From Chloroflexota bacterium (GTDB taxonomy: Bacteria; Chloroflexota; Dehalococcoidia; Lucifugimonadales; Lucifugimonadaceae), in contig JAURLM010000230.1 in assembly GCA_030831265.1 (NCBI GenBank), positions 1-5,833 of the forward strand: 5,833 nucleotides of DNA. The letters run 5' to 3'. This document shows positions 4,787 through 5,833 of this stretch, in pieces (positions within the stretch are counted from its first letter, which is position 1; each line of letters opens with the position of its first letter). A model generated the notes under the pieces. That model worked only from the letters and a program-made list of their open reading frames with translations, was not told the origin of the DNA and made no database searches. Both the position numbers and the translations under genes were made by a program.

Positions 4787-5593
4787 ATGCTTACACGCCG
4801 GGTCATACCGTGCCTCGACGTCGATGCTGGACGCGTTGTTAAAGGCGTCAGCTTCGTTGATCTTCGTGATGCAGGCGATCCCGCGGAGATGGCAGCATTT
4901 TACGATTCCGAAGGCGCGGACGAACTGGTATTTCTCGATATCACAGCCAGTTCCGACGACCGCGAGACGATGGTAGACGTGGTACGCCGGGTGTCATCAC
5001 AGGTATTCATACCCCTCACGGTCGGCGGCGGCATCCGCACGGTGGACGACATGCGCAAGATGCTCGAAGCAGGCGCAGACAAGGTCGGAGTCAACTCAGC
5101 GGCCATACGTGACCCGGAACTCATCAACAGGTGCTCGAAGGAGTTTGGCGCACAGTGCGTCGTTCTCGCAATTGACGCAAAGCGGGTCGCAAATCCCGCT
5201 TATCTCAGGCTTCAGGGCGAAGAGCCGCAACTCGCAGAGGCTCCGTGGCAGGTGTTCACTCACGGTGGGCGCAGACCAACGGCGGTCGACCCGGTTAAGT
5301 GGGCAAAACTGGCGGAAAACTTGGGAGCTGGCGAGATTCTGCTCACAAGCATGGATGCCGATGGCCAGAAGACTGGCTACGATCTGCAACTCACGGCGGC
5401 GGTATCCGAGAACGTCGGCATACCGGTTATCGCCAGCGGTGGCGCAGGTGAACTGGAACATTTTTACGACGCGCTAGGTGTTGGAGAGGCTGACGCTGTG
5501 CTTGTAGCGAGCCTGTTTCATTTCGGAGAATTGCGCGTGAGCGAAGTTAAGTCATACCTGGCAGAGCGCGGACTGCCAGTGCGAGGTGCATAG
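4787..5593 (+). CDS. hisF: Imidazole glycerol phosphate synthase, cyclase subunit HisF
   Basis: A 268-residue (beta/alpha)8 barrel that uses ammonia from HisH to convert PRFAR to imidazole glycerol phosphate and AICAR. Catalytic Asp11 is in IPCLDVDAGRVVKGV and Asp130 in LAIDAKRV. The phosphate loops GGGIRT (80-85) and SGGAGELEHF (217-226) and the segment LLTSMDADGQKTGYDL (185-200) are diagnostic. FTHGGRRPT (157-165) is the usual post-strand-5 region. Between Val134 and Trp154 there are 19 residues where, from memory, Thermotoga HisF has about three, so the protein is longer than the usual 250-258; the insert follows the Asp130 strand on the catalytic side. HisF and HisA are paralogous half-barrel proteins and share the GGGIRT block. 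It sits 12 bp after the methyltransferase and 4 bp before the HAD gene. Confidence 0.97.
   Translation: MLTRRVIPCLDVDAGRVVKGVSFVDLRDAGDPAEMAAFYDSEGADELVFLDITASSDDRETMVDVVRRVSSQVFIPLTVGGGIRTVDDMRKMLEAGADKVGVNSAAIRDPELINRCSKEFGAQCVVLAIDAKRVANPAYLRLQGEEPQLAEAPWQVFTHGGRRPTAVDPVKWAKLAENLGAGEILLTSMDADGQKTGYDLQLTAAVSENVGIPVIASGGAGELEHFYDALGVGEADAVLVASLFHFGELRVSEVKSYLAERGLPVRGA
5583..5587 (+). promoter_or_regulatory. Ribosome binding site supporting the TTG start of the HAD gene
   Basis: GAGGT lies ten bases before the TTG at 5598, inside the end of hisF. An in-frame TAA at 5595-5597 immediately precedes the TTG, so no earlier start is possible. The next in-frame candidates are too close to the conserved Asp motif to be likely. 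Confidence 0.5.
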
Positions 5594-5597
5594 GTAA

Positions 5598-5833
5598 TTG
5601 GCGACGATCAACGTAGAACTGAAATCTGTTCCGAAGGCAGTGGCCTTTGACTGCTACCGAACGCTTGTCGGCAATGACCATGCAGACTGGCGGGTGATGT
5701 TCGGGCGCATCATCAAAGAGCAGGGGCTGCCGTACACACAGGAAGATCTCTGGGACCGCTGGCGCAAGTATGAGTTGCAGTTCCGGGCAAGTCGCACTGT
5801 GCTGGAAAGTCCCGACAGCAGTCCTCCGTTCAA
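5598..5833 (+). CDS. HAD-superfamily hydrolase, N-terminal part (truncated by window edge)
   Basis: The first 78 codons from a TTG start are visible and the frame is open to the right edge. After a short lead, VAFDCYRTLVG (residues 15-25) matches HAD motif I, with Asp18 as the expected nucleophile. Position +2 is Tyr, as in haloacid-dehalogenase-type members (F-D-x-Y-G-T-L), rather than the Asp that serves as acid/base in most HAD phosphatases. The usual Gly after Tyr is Arg here. Downstream residues (DWRVMFGRIIKEQGLPYTQEDLWDRWRKYE in part, about 30-59) look helical with aromatic residues, as in the cap domain that follows motif I in subfamily I HADs. Motifs II to IV are outside the window. 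It starts 4 bp after hisF and is the sixth gene of the operon. A histidinol-phosphatase role is conceivable from position alone, but the DxY motif argues against it. The substrate is unknown. Confidence 0.7.
   Translation, partial: MATINVELKSVPKAVAFDCYRTLVGNDHADWRVMFGRIIKEQGLPYTQEDLWDRWRKYELQFRASRTVLESPDSSPPF

Noticed and set aside
3644..5042. Near-identical 19-bp segments at 3644-3662 and 5024-5042 as a dispersed repeat
   Set aside because: They encode the GGGIRT phosphate-binding loop in hisA and hisF, which are paralogous barrels; the similarity is explained by protein homology.

Overview
This is a compact, moderately GC-rich (roughly 55-60% by eye) bacterial chromosomal window that is almost entirely protein-coding. 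I see no insertion sequence, prophage gene, CRISPR array, tRNA or rRNA. The genes are housekeeping ones: fatty-acid synthesis, Fe-S cluster assembly, cobalamin adenosylation and histidine biosynthesis. The lineage cannot be fixed from the sequence alone. A FabL-type enoyl reductase, GTG/TTG starts and the order adenosyltransferase-hisH-hisA-methyltransferase-hisF-HAD would suit a streamlined Chloroflexota-like bacterium, but that is a low-confidence inference.

Layout. Positions 2-520 (+) hold the C-terminal part of a FabL-type enoyl-ACP reductase cut by the left edge. It converges, with 3 bp between stops, on a minus-strand pair (1975 down to 524): an ErpA-like A-type Fe-S carrier followed by a YgfZ/IBA57-family folate-binding-fold protein. 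These two families cooperate in [4Fe-4S] maturation in other organisms, so the pair reads as a small Fe-S maturation operon.

A divergent intergenic region of about 200 bp (1976-2176) follows. It holds a good sigma70-type promoter for the rightward genes (CTGACA, 16 bp, TACAAT), a weak candidate promoter for the leftward genes, and two perfect dyads that could be operators.

Rightward from 2177 runs a tight operon of six genes: PduO-type cob(I)alamin adenosyltransferase, hisH, hisA, a class I SAM-dependent methyltransferase, hisF, and a HAD-superfamily hydrolase cut by the right edge. Gaps are 0, 9, 51, 12 and 4 bp. HisH and HisF form the two-subunit imidazole glycerol phosphate synthase and HisA makes its substrate, so three consecutive histidine-pathway proteins are here; the other his genes are not in the window. 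The methyltransferase, the adenosyltransferase and the HAD protein have no established role in histidine synthesis and are the least explained part.

I found no clearly new biological system. The points most worth a second look are the non-his genes threaded into the his operon, the ErpA-YgfZ pair, the dyads in the divergent promoter region, an insertion in HisF on the catalytic side, and the unusual HAD motif I.
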